From JANWHQ01 sp963775275 (lineage in GTDB: Bacteria; Pseudomonadota; Alphaproteobacteria; Caulobacterales; Caulobacteraceae), in assembly GCA_963775275.1 (NCBI GenBank), contig CAVZII010000005.1, positions 2,108,001 through 2,172,000 of the forward strand: DNA of 64,000 bases, given 5' to 3'. Made by a program: the position numbers and the translations under genes. Below are positions 35,176 through 43,368 of the stretch, one piece after another (positions within the stretch are counted from its first letter, which is position 1; each line of letters opens with the position of its first letter). The notes below the pieces were generated by a model that ran no database searches, was not told where the DNA came from, and saw nothing but the letters and a program-made list of their open reading frames with translations.

Positions 35176-35330
35176 CGCTCCTCTCCCACAGGGAGAGGAA
35201 GGGGCCCGGCCCGCAGGGCTGGGAAGGTGAGGGGTTCCGCCAACTCCGTCCCTACGCCCTCATCCTCCCGCTCGCTTCGCGAGCGGGCCCCTCCTTCTCC
35301 CCACGGGAGAAGGAGGCTTTTCCTGGCCTA
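35176..35330. repeat. Composite palindromic repeat (family B), copy 1
   Basis: A 5' arm, CTCTCCCACAGGGAGAGGAA then GGGGCCC, is followed by a short variable hairpin (GCCCGCAGGGC), GGGAAGGTGAGGGG and a spacer. The mirror-image half (CCTCATCCTCCCG, a variable hairpin around CTCGCTTCGCGAG, then GGGCCCCTCCTTCTCCC) follows. Copies 2 and 3, at 45555 and 47292, have the same arms but different hairpins. Confidence 0.75.
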
Positions 35331-35376
35331 ACCCCGACCCCGTCTCTAGGATCGCCTCCATAAGGGAGGACCGGGC

Positions 35377-36750
35377 ATGGCGAGCGTCGCGGAGGCGGCC
35401 GCGCGGCCGCATTTCTCGCTGGGCTATCGGCGCTGGCTGCTGACGCTGCTGGTCGCGATCTACGCCTGCAGCTTCATCGACCGGATCATCGTCTCCACGG
35501 TCGGTCCGGCGATCATCAAGGACCTGAACCTCACCGACCTGGAGTTCGGGGTCCTCGGCGGGGCGGTCTTCGCCCTGTTCTACGCCCTTTTCGGCATGCC
35601 CATCGCCTGGCTCGCCGAGCGCTTCCGCCGCATCAGCATCATCGCCGTCTGCATCGCCCTGTGGTCGGTGATGACGTTGGCCAGCGGCGTCGCCCAGAAC
35701 TACTGGCAGCTGCTCTTCTTCCGCATGGGCGTGGGGGTGGGCGAGGGCGGTTGCAGCCCCGCGGCCCACTCGCTCCTGTCCGACCACTATCCGCCCAAGC
35801 AGCGCGCCTCCGCCCTCGCCATCTATTCCGCCGGCGTGCCGCTCGGGGCCATGCTGGGCGCGGTGGGCGGCGGCTGGCTCGCCCAGCATTTCGACTGGCG
35901 CATGGCCTTCTTCGTGGTCGGCGCGCCGGGCCTGATCCTCGCCCTGATCGCCCGCCTGACCCTGCGCGAGCCGGCCCGCGGGCACTCCGAGGCGCTGCAG
36001 GTCGCCGCCAAGGCGCCGCCGCTCGGCGCGGTCTTCGCCCGCCTGTTCAGGACCTCCACCTTCCGCCACATCCTGGCGGGTTTCGTCCTCACCAACCTCG
36101 CGGCCAACGGGGTCAACACCTTCACCCCGACCTATCTGAACCGCAGCTTCGACATCGGCCTGGCCCAGGTCGGGCTGATGTATGGCCTGGTGGTCGGCGT
36201 CTCGGGCGTGATCGGCATGCTGGCCGGCGGCTTCGGGGCGGACGCGGCCGGCAAGAAGGACCTGCGCTGGTACGCCTGGGGGCCGGCGCTCGGCGCGCTC
36301 GTCGCCTTCCCCATCTACGTCTTCGCCTTCACCCGCGGCTCGGCGCTCGGCACCGTCGAGGTCTTCTTCTTCGGCGGGCTGGTCATCTCGCTCTACTTCG
36401 CCCCCACCGTCGCCATCGTCCAGAACCTGGTCGAGCCGCGCATGCGCGCCTCGGCGGCGGCCCTGATGTTCCTCGCCATCAACATCTTCGGCCAGGGTCT
36501 TGGCCCCACCGCCATGGGCGAGGTCAGCGACTTCATCCGCCACGGCGTGCTGGAGCCGGGCGGCGCCCTCAGCCTCTGCCCGGCCGGCGCCGGAGCGCCC
36601 GGCTTCCTCGCCAAGGCCTGCGCCACGCCGTCGGCCTCGGGCCTGCAGGCCGCGATCCTCGTCATGACCGTCTTCTACCTCTGGGGCGGCCTCCACTACC
36701 TCATGGCCGCGCGCACGATCCGCCGCGACATGGCCTCGGCGGCGAGGTGA
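35377..36750 (+). CDS. MFS transporter (spinster-like)
   Basis: A 457-residue major facilitator with twelve predicted helices. The A-motif region reads GMPIAWLAERFRRI (about 72-85), and the second half repeats it more weakly (GMLAGGFGADAAG). The start MASVAEAAARPHFSLGYRRW has AGGGAGGA immediately upstream (about 35364-35371). It resembles 'spinster family MFS' proteins common in Caulobacterales and sphingomonads, often found beside genes for aromatic or aldehyde metabolism. The loop near residues 389-415 (LEPGGALSLCPAGAGAPG) is extended and contains two cysteines. The substrate is unknown. It is downstream of the carotenoid oxygenase but separated by a family B repeat. Confidence 0.85.
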   Translation: MASVAEAAARPHFSLGYRRWLLTLLVAIYACSFIDRIIVSTVGPAIIKDLNLTDLEFGVLGGAVFALFYALFGMPIAWLAERFRRISIIAVCIALWSVMTLASGVAQNYWQLLFFRMGVGVGEGGCSPAAHSLLSDHYPPKQRASALAIYSAGVPLGAMLGAVGGGWLAQHFDWRMAFFVVGAPGLILALIARLTLREPARGHSEALQVAAKAPPLGAVFARLFRTSTFRHILAGFVLTNLAANGVNTFTPTYLNRSFDIGLAQVGLMYGLVVGVSGVIGMLAGGFGADAAGKKDLRWYAWGPALGALVAFPIYVFAFTRGSALGTVEVFFFGGLVISLYFAPTVAIVQNLVEPRMRASAAALMFLAINIFGQGLGPTAMGEVSDFIRHGVLEPGGALSLCPAGAGAPGFLAKACATPSASGLQAAILVMTVFYLWGGLHYLMAARTIRRDMASAAR

Positions 36751-36759
36751 GCCTCGCCC

Positions 36760-36866
36760 CCTTCCCCCGCTTCGCGGGGACTTCCCCCAGAGGGGGAAGA
36801 TCAGCGCGCCAGATCCTCCCCCATTGGGGCAGGGGGACCGCCCGAAGGGCGGTGGAGGGGGCTGAC
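36760..36866. repeat. GC-rich palindromic repeat (family A)
   Basis: Three hairpins stand in a row: CCCGCTTCGCGGGG, CTTCCCCCAGAGGGGGAAG and a CCCGAAGGGC stem ending GGTGGAGGGGGC. It lies between convergent genes (MFS and TauD-like). The last unit is the type that the IS4 element at 17.7 kb has interrupted. Confidence 0.7.
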
Positions 36867-36879
36867 GGTCTCCGACGCC

Positions 36880-37824
36880 TCAGGTCGCCGGGGCGGCGGC
36901 CGAGGGGCTTCCGATCAGGGCCGTGCGGCCGGACGCTCGGAACATGTCGCCGAAGGGATCGTCCGGCTCGGCCGGGGGCGCGCCCTCGCGCACCGTGGCG
37001 CGGCGCATGTCGCGCCGATGGGCCAGGTCGTCATAGTCCCCGCCGCGGTGCATGGAGCAGAGGTTGTCCCAGATCACCATGTCGCCGGGCTTGTAGTGAA
37101 CCGAAAAGACGTACTGCGGCTGGGTGCACCACTCGATCAGCTCCTTCAGCAGCGCGCGGCCCTCCTCGACGTCCATGCCGAGGACGAAGCGGGCGTGGGC
37201 GGCGACGTAGAGCGCCTTGCGGCCCGAGCCCTGGTGCACGTGCACCATCGGATGGCGGGCCGAGGGCTTGGCGTCGATCTCCTCCTCGGTGAAGGGGAAG
37301 CCGGCCATCTTCCTGGACCACCACAAGGAGTGCTCGCAGACCAGGTCCTCGACCCTGTCCTTCATCGCCTGGGGCAGATCCTCGTAGGCGCTGCGGGTGT
37401 CGGCGAACCAGGTCGGCCCGCCCTCGGGCGGCGCCTCGTGGCAGAGCAGCAGCGAATAGGCCGAGCGCATCGGCATGAACGAGGAGTCGGTGTGCCAGAG
37501 CCGGTCGCCCTTCTTGTGCAGCCGGATCATGTCGTTGGTGATGATGTTCCCGTCGCCGTCGAGGTTCCCGGCGTCGAACAGCTCCTCGTGCTTGTAGCGC
37601 ATCTTGCGCGAGCCGAACGGAGCGCGCTCCAGGTGGCCGAAGATCCGGCTGAACTGGACGTGGCTCTCGTCGTCGAGCCCGGTGTTCCGCCAGACCGTCA
37701 CGCCCCACCTGTCCTGCAGGGCGACGATCTCCTGGCGGGTCGCCTCGTCGAGCGGCCGCGTGATGTCCACGCCCGATATCTCCGCCCCGAACCTCGGCAG
37801 GATCGGTGTCACCTGAATGGCCAT
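36880..37824 (-). CDS. TauD/TfdA-family alpha-ketoglutarate dioxygenase
   Basis: A 314-residue Fe(II)/2-oxoglutarate-dependent dioxygenase. The iron facial triad is visible as RLWHTDSSF (HxD, about residues 108-110) and SMHRGGDY (distal His, about 265). RRDMRRATV (about 276-284) supplies the arginine for 2-oxoglutarate. The sequence is closest in style to 2,4-D/taurine-type dioxygenases acting on xenobiotics or sulfonates. ATG 37824 is chosen because it gives the family start MAIQVTPILPRFGAEISG. No obvious operon partner lies adjacent. The substrate is unknown. Confidence 0.88.
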   Translation of the reverse strand: MAIQVTPILPRFGAEISGVDITRPLDEATRQEIVALQDRWGVTVWRNTGLDDESHVQFSRIFGHLERAPFGSRKMRYKHEELFDAGNLDGDGNIITNDMIRLHKKGDRLWHTDSSFMPMRSAYSLLLCHEAPPEGGPTWFADTRSAYEDLPQAMKDRVEDLVCEHSLWWSRKMAGFPFTEEEIDAKPSARHPMVHVHQGSGRKALYVAAHARFVLGMDVEEGRALLKELIEWCTQPQYVFSVHYKPGDMVIWDNLCSMHRGGDYDDLAHRRDMRRATVREGAPPAEPDDPFGDMFRASGRTALIGSPSAAAPAT

Positions 37825-37907
37825 GAAACGCTCCTGGCGGCCCGGGCCGTATCTCGCGATCCGAGCCAGCGCGGTCAAGGGGGCGGGTTGCAAGGCTTTC
37901 CTCCGAT

Positions 37908-38023
37908 CGTCCCGGCGAAGGCCGGGACCCAGATCCGAGACGCGAGCCGCTGACCGTGGAGGCACTGAGCCCTTGGAGCCCGCATCCGAGCCGGACATCT
38001 GGGTCCCGGTCTTCGCCGGGACG
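37908..38023. repeat. Large inverted repeat (CCCGGCGAAGGCCGGGACC type)
   Basis: CGTCCCGGCGAAGGCCGGGA with CCCAGAT (37908-37934) is mirrored at 37997-38023, around a 62-base spacer. Each arm is itself a hairpin. This is a common intergenic repeat type in alphaproteobacteria, and a degenerate copy is seen near 10,060. It occupies the gap between the TauD-like and DUF1365 genes. Confidence 0.75.
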
Positions 38024-38043
38024 TTCGGTTCAGAGGGTGGAGT

Positions 38044-38835
38044 CTATGCGGCCTTGGCGAGGGCCCGGCCCCCCACCACCGTCACCGCCTCCGCCGGGAC
38101 CGGGGGGCGCCGGCGAAGGCCGACGCCCTTCAGGATCAGCTTCAGCGCCTCCCAGTGGATGGCGCCCAGGACCTTCAGGGCGAGGAGCGGATGGCGCAGG
38201 ACCGCCGAGGCCAGGGCCCGGTCGGTCAGCTCGGCCCTCTTGGCCGCAAAGGTCGCGAGCAGCATCGGCCCGCGGGCGTCCGAGCTCGTCACGCCCACGA
38301 AGAGCTCCTCGCCGGGCGGCCGGATCTCGAAGGCGTAGCCCATGGCCATGTCCATGAAGGGCGAAACGAAGAAGAGCTTGTCGCAGGCCTGGCGCACGCG
38401 GTCCGCCGCCGGCGCCTCCGCGGGGATCAGGTAGCTGTGTCGCTCGCCGAAGGTGTTGTTCACCTCGTAGAGGATGGCGGCGAGGGCGCCCGAGCGGTCG
38501 TGGCAGAAGTAGAGGCTCAGCGGATTGAACGCCTGGCCGAGCACGCGGGGCATGCACAGCAGGCGGACCGGCCCGCCCCGGATGTCGATCCCGGCCTTCG
38601 CCAGCTCGGCCTCCACATGGGCCCGAAGCGGCCCCTCGCCGCGGCCATGGTCGCGGTCGTGGAAGCTGACCAGCGCCGCCCGGTTGTGGCCGAAGAGCCG
38701 CAGCGCCCCGTCCAGCCGGTCGAGCTCGTCCAGGTCCAGCAGGAGCTGGAAGATGCGGTAGCCCAGCCGGTGGCGGCGGGGCCGGGTCCGCACATGGGTG
38801 ACGAGGCCTTCGTAGAGGCCCGAGGCGCGGCTCAT
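38044..38835 (-). CDS. DUF1365 protein
   Basis: A 263-residue DUF1365 protein, with motifs VRTRPRRHRLGYRIFQLLLD (about 15-34), GQAFNPLSLYFCHD (about 100-113) and LYEVNNTFGERHSY (about 121-134). The biochemical role is unproven, but the gene is regularly found with the FAD oxidoreductase and cyclopropane-fatty-acid synthase in RpoE/ChrR regulons. Its ATG overlaps the stop of the FAD gene (ATGA), so the two are translated together from the divergent ECF promoter. No signal peptide is evident. Confidence 0.88.
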   Translation of the reverse strand: MSRASGLYEGLVTHVRTRPRRHRLGYRIFQLLLDLDELDRLDGALRLFGHNRAALVSFHDRDHGRGEGPLRAHVEAELAKAGIDIRGGPVRLLCMPRVLGQAFNPLSLYFCHDRSGALAAILYEVNNTFGERHSYLIPAEAPAADRVRQACDKLFFVSPFMDMAMGYAFEIRPPGEELFVGVTSSDARGPMLLATFAAKRAELTDRALASAVLRHPLLALKVLGAIHWEALKLILKGVGLRRRPPVPAEAVTVVGGRALAKAA

Positions 38836-40202
38836 GCGGCGGCCTCCAGCGGCGCCTCGCGGGCCGGCGTCGGCCCGATGCAGATGCGGTCGGACTCGCC
38901 CGGAACCGTCCAGGGCCGGCGCACGCCGCCGAGCGCCTCGGCAACGGCGAGCCCCGCCTGCAGGCCGTCCTCGTGGAAGCCCGCGCCGAAGTGGGCGCCG
39001 CAGAACCAGGTCCGGCGCACGCCCTGCAGCGACCAGAGCTCGCGCTGGGCGGCGATGGCGGCCGCGTCGAACAGCGGGTGGTCGTAGATCTCGCTGCGGA
39101 TCAGGGTCCCGGCCCGGGGCGGGCGCACCGGGTTCAGGGTGACGAAGAGCGGCCGCTCGGCCGGCAGGCCCTGCAGCCGGTTCATCCAGTAGGTGACGCA
39201 GAGCGCCCGGCCCCGGCCGCTCGCGTCACCCCGCCTGCCGACGTAGTTCCAGCTCGACCAGGCGCCACGTCGCCGCGGCATCAGGCCCACGTCCGAGTGC
39301 AGGACCGCCTGGTTGCGGGTGTAGCGGAACGCGCCCAAGAGCCGCCGCTCGGCGGGCGTCGGATCGTCCAGCAGCCGCAGCGCCTGGTCGGCGTGGGTCG
39401 CCACAACGACCTCGTCGAAGCGCTCCGTCCGGCCGCCGGCGTCGCGCACCAGCACGCCCTCGGCTGTCCGCCGGATCGCCTGAATGGGGCAGCCCAGCCG
39501 CACCCGGTCGGCATGGGCGGCGGTCAGGCGCTCGACGTAGGCGCGGCTCCCGCCCTGCACCGTGCGCCATGCCGGCCGGCCGAACACCTTCATCAGGCCA
39601 TGGTTGCGGCAGAACCGGACGAAGGCCTCGGCCGGATACTCGCGAATGCCGTCGACCGGCGTCGACCAGATCGCCGCGGCCTGGGGCAGCAGGTGGTCCT
39701 CCTGGAAGGCGGCGCCATAGCCCTGGGCGTCCAGGTAGGCGCCCAGGCTCGCCGCCCGGGCGCACGCCTGCGCAGGCGCGTGACGATAGAAGCGCGCGAT
39801 GTCGCCCAGCATCGACCAGAACCGCGGCGAGACGAGGTTCGACGGCTGGGCGAACAGGCTCAGCGGCGTGTTGGCGCCGTACTCCAGCGCCCCGTCGTCC
39901 AGCGAGACCGAAAAGGTCATCTCCGACGCCCGGGTCCTGACGCCCAGATGCCGGAACAGCGCCGTCAGGTTCGGATAGTTCGGCTCGTTGTAGACGATGA
40001 AGCCCATGTCCACGGGCGTCGATGCGCCCAGCGGCCCTGGCGCGTCCACGGTCTGGCTGTGGCCGCCCAGCCGGTCCTCGGCCTCGTAGACCGTCACGCG
40101 GTGAGCCTGGCTCAGCAGCCAGGCGGCCGACATGCCCGCGATCCCCTGGCCGATCACCGCGATGTCCAAAGGCCGGCCAGCGGCCGGCGCCCCGATGCTC
40201 AT
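38832..40202 (-). CDS. FAD-dependent amine-oxidase-like oxidoreductase
   Basis: A 456-residue flavoprotein with an N-terminal dinucleotide fold (IAVIGQGIAGMSAAWLLSQA, about 14-33) and EAEDRLGGHSQTV (about 40-52). PVDMGFIVYNEPNYP and the C-terminal FAD loop FCGAHFGAGFHEDGLQAG are also present. It belongs to the 'NAD/FAD-binding protein' group that clusters with DUF1365 and cyclopropane-fatty-acid synthase and may act in lipid modification under photo-oxidative stress. ATG 40202 is preferred to a far upstream in-frame start that would run through the promoter and the sigma-factor gene. The promoter is the TGATCC-N18-TAACA site at 40229-40257. Confidence 0.85.
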   Translation of the reverse strand: MSIGAPAAGRPLDIAVIGQGIAGMSAAWLLSQAHRVTVYEAEDRLGGHSQTVDAPGPLGASTPVDMGFIVYNEPNYPNLTALFRHLGVRTRASEMTFSVSLDDGALEYGANTPLSLFAQPSNLVSPRFWSMLGDIARFYRHAPAQACARAASLGAYLDAQGYGAAFQEDHLLPQAAAIWSTPVDGIREYPAEAFVRFCRNHGLMKVFGRPAWRTVQGGSRAYVERLTAAHADRVRLGCPIQAIRRTAEGVLVRDAGGRTERFDEVVVATHADQALRLLDDPTPAERRLLGAFRYTRNQAVLHSDVGLMPRRRGAWSSWNYVGRRGDASGRGRALCVTYWMNRLQGLPAERPLFVTLNPVRPPRAGTLIRSEIYDHPLFDAAAIAAQRELWSLQGVRRTWFCGAHFGAGFHEDGLQAGLAVAEALGGVRRPWTVPGESDRICIGPTPAREAPLEAAA

Positions 40203-40228
40203 CTCAACCTCGTGTCCTTGCGCTATGC

Positions 40229-40257
40229 TGTTACGAGGGGGCGCCGTGGGCGGATCA
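40229..40257 (-). promoter_or_regulatory. ECF (RpoE/ECF11-type) promoter for the FAD-DUF1365 operon
   Basis: On the minus strand TGATCC (40252-40257) is separated by exactly 18 bp from TAACA (40229-40233). This matches the Rhodobacter sphaeroides RpoE promoter pattern (TGATC near -35, TAA-like near -10). It is arranged back to back with the site at 40283. Confidence 0.7.
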
Positions 40258-40282
40258 CCGGACAGGCGCGGCGAGCGCCGGG

Positions 40283-40311
40283 TGATCCGGCTCCCGGCTG
40301 CTCCCGTAGAA
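40283..40311 (+). promoter_or_regulatory. ECF (RpoE/ECF11-type) promoter for the sigma-antisigma operon
   Basis: TGATCC (40283-40288) and TAGAA (40307-40311) are separated by 18 bp. The identical -35 and spacing to the divergent site suggest autoregulation by the sigma factor. Initiation would be close to the ATG at 40317, leaving a very short leader. Confidence 0.65.
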
Positions 40312-40316
40312 GGGGC

Positions 40317-40973
40317 ATGAACGCGCTCGCCCATGTCGGCATGGACGCTCAGATCCAGGGCTGGAACGCCCCGCCTCGCCGCGGGCCGCGGCGGCTTCGG
40401 GCGGTTCCGGTGAGCGCCGAGCTGCAGCCCGCCGAGGACCCGGGCGAGCCTGCCCGGCTGATCCTGGCCATCGCCGCGCATGGCGACCGGCAGGCGTTCG
40501 CGGCCCTGTTCGAGCGCTTCGCGCCCCGGGTGAAGGGCTATCTGGTGCGGCTCGGCGTCTCGGCCGGCGCCGCCGAGGAGCTGGCCCAGGAAACCATGCT
40601 CGCGGTCTGGCGCAAGGCGGCCCTGTTCGACCCGGCCCGCGCCGGGGCCTCGACCTGGATCTTCACCATCGCCCGCAACCTGCGTATCGACGCCCTGCGC
40701 CGCGACCGCCCCGCGCCCCCCGCCGAGGAGATCGCCCCCGAGCCGGAGGCGCCGGCCGACGCGGCGGTGCTGGCCGCCGAGCGCGACGCCCGGGTCCGCC
40801 GCGCGCTCGCCGCCCTGTCGCGCGAGCAGGCCGAGGTCGTCGAGCTGTCCTTCTTCTCGGACGAGCCGCACTCGACCATCGCCGAGCGGCTCGGTCTGCC
40901 GCTGGGCACGGTGAAGTCGCGCCTCAGGCTGGCGATGTCGAGGCTCCGGACTCTGTTGGAGGACCAGCGATGA
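40317..40973 (+). CDS. rpoE: ECF RNA polymerase sigma factor, RpoE/ChrR (ECF11) type
   Basis: A 218-residue extracytoplasmic-function sigma factor. Region 2 (LFERFAPRVKGYLVRLG through GASTWIFTIARNLRIDALRR, about 62-128) binds core polymerase and the -10, and region 4 (ALAALSREQAEVVELSFFSD through LPLGTVKSRLRLAMSRLR, about 162-212) binds the -35. The partner gene directly after it encodes a ChrR-like zinc anti-sigma factor, with an ATGA overlap. ATG 40317 has GAAGGGG just upstream; the N-terminal 35 residues are a poorly conserved extension. In Rhodobacter this sigma factor drives the response to singlet oxygen, and the surrounding genes fit the same regulon. Confidence 0.9.
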   Translation: MNALAHVGMDAQIQGWNAPPRRGPRRLRAVPVSAELQPAEDPGEPARLILAIAAHGDRQAFAALFERFAPRVKGYLVRLGVSAGAAEELAQETMLAVWRKAALFDPARAGASTWIFTIARNLRIDALRRDRPAPPAEEIAPEPEAPADAAVLAAERDARVRRALAALSREQAEVVELSFFSDEPHSTIAERLGLPLGTVKSRLRLAMSRLRTLLEDQR

Positions 40974-41611
40974 GCCCCCTCCACCATCCGTCCGAGGATC
41001 TCCTCTTCGGCTTCGCCTTCGGCCGGCTGGACCGCGGCGCCGCGCTCCTGGTCGACGCCCACCTGCGAGCCTGTCCGGCCTGTCGCGGCGAGGCGGCGCG
41101 GCTCGAGGCCGTGGGCGGCGCCCTGCTCGAGGCCGCGCCGGCCGAGGCGATGGCGCCAGACGCCCTGGCCCGCGCCCTCGCCAGCCTCGACGGGCGCCCG
41201 CCCGAGCCGCCGCCGGCGGCGCGGCCCCTGCCGGGCGGCCTCGATTTCACGGACATTCTCCGCGACCTGCCGCTTGGGCCCAAGCGATGGCTGGGCCCGG
41301 GCCTGTGGATCCGCCCCATCATCCGCACCCCTTCGGGACGGATCGGCTCCTATCTGCTGCGCAGCGCGCCGGGCGGCCGGCTCGCGCGCCACGGCCATTC
41401 CGGCGCCGAGCTCACCTGCGTGCTCAAGGGCGCCTACGCCGACGAGACCGGCCGCTACGGCCCGGGCGATTTCGCCGAGTGCGGCCCCGAGCTGGTGCAT
41501 CGCCCCGTCGCCGAGCCGGACGGCGAGTGCCTGTGCCTGATCCACGCCGAGGGCCCCATGGAGATGTCGCAGGCCATCGGCCGGATGCTGCAGCCCTTCA
41601 TCGGTCTTTGA
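40970..41611 (+). CDS. chrR: ChrR-like zinc anti-sigma factor with C-terminal cupin
   Basis: A 213-residue anti-sigma factor. The N-terminal zinc domain has His5/His6, His31, Cys35 and Cys38 (DAHLRACPACRG), the same spacing as the zinc ligands of R. sphaeroides ChrR. The C-terminal cupin domain (about 105-200; RHGHSGAELTCVLKGAYADE and DFAECGPELVHRP) keeps the histidine/glutamate ligands needed for singlet-oxygen sensing in that protein. It would hold the sigma factor inactive until singlet oxygen or organic hydroperoxides trigger release. It overlaps the sigma gene by four bases. Confidence 0.92.
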   Translation: MSPLHHPSEDLLFGFAFGRLDRGAALLVDAHLRACPACRGEAARLEAVGGALLEAAPAEAMAPDALARALASLDGRPPEPPPAARPLPGGLDFTDILRDLPLGPKRWLGPGLWIRPIIRTPSGRIGSYLLRSAPGGRLARHGHSGAELTCVLKGAYADETGRYGPGDFAECGPELVHRPVAEPDGECLCLIHAEGPMEMSQAIGRMLQPFIGL

Positions 41612-41622
41612 GGCGCGCGAAG

Positions 41623-42033
41623 ATGATCTGGATCCTCGGCCTTGCCGCCGCCGCCCTGGTCTATGTCGCTGGCGACCTCGCGTGGATGACCTTGGTCGTC
41701 CCGGTCGCCTACCGGCCGGTCATCGGGCCGCTCCTGGCGGCCAGTCCCGATCTCGGCGCGGCGGTCGCCTTCTACGGGCTCTATCTGGTCGGGATGGCCG
41801 CCTTCGCCATCGCGCCGGGCGTCGCCCTGGGCCGCTGGCTCCAGGCGCTCTGGCGCGGCGCCCTGCTCGGCCTCGTCGCCTACGGGACCTACGACCTCAC
41901 CAACCAGGCGACATTGCGGCTCTGGTCGATTAATATCAGCGTCCTGGACATGGGCTGGGGAGCTCTGATCACCAGTCTGGCTTCTGCCGTCGGCTGCGCG
42001 GCCGCCTTGCGGGCGCGGGCCGGCCGCCGCTGA
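41623..42033 (+). CDS. DUF2177 small membrane protein
   Basis: A 136-residue inner-membrane protein with four predicted helices (about 5-24, 44-66, 75-92 and 110-128). The motifs GDLAWMTLVVPVAYRPVIGP and VAYGTYDLTNQATLRLW are typical of DUF2177. It starts 11 bp after the ChrR stop with GAAG close upstream, so it is in the sigma operon. Family members commonly accompany cyclopropane-fatty-acid synthase and DUF1365 genes, suggesting a role in membrane-lipid adaptation. The biochemical activity is unknown. Confidence 0.88.
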   Translation: MIWILGLAAAALVYVAGDLAWMTLVVPVAYRPVIGPLLAASPDLGAAVAFYGLYLVGMAAFAIAPGVALGRWLQALWRGALLGLVAYGTYDLTNQATLRLWSINISVLDMGWGALITSLASAVGCAAALRARAGRR

Positions 42034-42059
42034 AGCCGGGCTGCAGGGCCCCTGGGGAG

Positions 42060-43298
42060 ATGGCGGAATTGGCCATGCATCAGGCGGGGGACATCGCTGA
42101 GAAGGCGGCAGGCCGGCTCGCCGCGCCGAAGATCGTGCGGACGGTCTTCGGTCTGGCCGCGCGCAACTGGACCTACGGCTCGATCGAGTTGGTGCTGCCG
42201 ACGGGCGAGCGGCTGCCCATCGCCGGGGCCGAGCCCGGCCCCAGCGGTGTCATGGCGATCGCCGACTATCGCTGCCTTCGCCGGGTGCTGACCTCCGCCG
42301 GCATCGGTCTTGCCGAAGGCTATATGGCCGGCGAGTGGGACACGCCGGACCTGCACACGCTGCTGGAAGCGCTGTCGCTGAACCTCGACAAGTTCCAGGA
42401 CCAGCTTCGCACCCACCCGATGGTGCGCCTGATCCACGTCATCGGCCATGCGCTGAACCGCAACAGCCGCACGGGCTCGCGCCGCAACATCGAGGCTCAC
42501 TACGACCTCGGCAACGCCTTCTATTCCAAGTGGCTGGACCCCTCGCTGAGCTACTCCTCGGCCCTGTTCCAGAGCCCGAGGCAGTCGCTCCAGGCCGCCC
42601 AGCACAACAAATACGCCGCGCTCGCCAAGCGGATCGATCTGCAGGGCGATCACCATGTGCTCGAGATCGGCTGCGGCTGGGGCGGCTTCGCCGAGTTCGC
42701 CGCCAAGGAGGTGGGCGCGCGGGTCACCGGCCTCACCATCTCGCCGGCCCAGTTCGAGTTCGCCCGCAAGCGGATGTTCGACCAGGGCCTGGCCGAGAAG
42801 GCCGACATCCGCCTGATGGACTATCGCGACGTCAAGGGCAGCTTCGACCGCGTCGCCTCCATCGAGATGTTCGAGGCCGTGGGCGAGGAGTTCTGGCCCG
42901 AATACTTCGGCAAGGTGGCCGAGGTGCTCAAGCCCGGCGGCCGCGCGGGCCTGCAGATCATCACCATCCGCGACGACCTCTTCGGTGGTTATCGCCGGCA
43001 CGTGGACTTCATCCAGAAGTACATCTTCCCCGGCGGCATGCTGCCTTCCGAGGCGCGCCTTCGCGAGGAGACCGCCAAGGCCAGGCTCGCCTGGCGCGGC
43101 GTGGCGCGCTTCGGCGAGGATTACGCCGTCACCCTGGCCGAATGGGCCGAGCGGTTCCAGAAGGCCTGGGGCGAAATCGCGCCCCTCGGCTTCGACGAGC
43201 GGTTCCGGCGGCTTTGGCACTTCTACCTGAGCTATTGCCGCGCCGGCTTCATCACCGGCCGCACCAACGTCATCCAGCTCACCGTCGCAGCGCCGTAA
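42060..43298 (+). CDS. Cyclopropane-fatty-acid synthase family methyltransferase
   Basis: A SAM-dependent enzyme of 412 residues that transfers a methylene group to unsaturated phospholipid acyl chains. The N-terminal lipid-binding domain (to about 125) is followed by NIEAHYDLGNAFYSKWLDPS and the SAM motif VLEIGCGWGGFAEFA (about 201-215). YRRHVDFIQKYIFPGGMLPS and FYLSYCRAGFITGR near the end are family landmarks. ATG 42060 directly abuts GGGGAG, so ATG 42075 may be the real start. It is the last gene of the sigma-ChrR operon. In Rhodobacter the RpoE regulon includes a CFA synthase that helps singlet-oxygen tolerance; the same use is inferred here. Confidence 0.92.
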   Translation: MAELAMHQAGDIAEKAAGRLAAPKIVRTVFGLAARNWTYGSIELVLPTGERLPIAGAEPGPSGVMAIADYRCLRRVLTSAGIGLAEGYMAGEWDTPDLHTLLEALSLNLDKFQDQLRTHPMVRLIHVIGHALNRNSRTGSRRNIEAHYDLGNAFYSKWLDPSLSYSSALFQSPRQSLQAAQHNKYAALAKRIDLQGDHHVLEIGCGWGGFAEFAAKEVGARVTGLTISPAQFEFARKRMFDQGLAEKADIRLMDYRDVKGSFDRVASIEMFEAVGEEFWPEYFGKVAEVLKPGGRAGLQIITIRDDLFGGYRRHVDFIQKYIFPGGMLPSEARLREETAKARLAWRGVARFGEDYAVTLAEWAERFQKAWGEIAPLGFDERFRRLWHFYLSYCRAGFITGRTNVIQLTVAAP

Positions 43299-43368
43299 AC
43301 TCCCCGGGGGGGCATGGCCTAGGAAACCCGGCAAAGCTCGTCAGAAGCTTCGCCGCGGGAGGTTCTTC

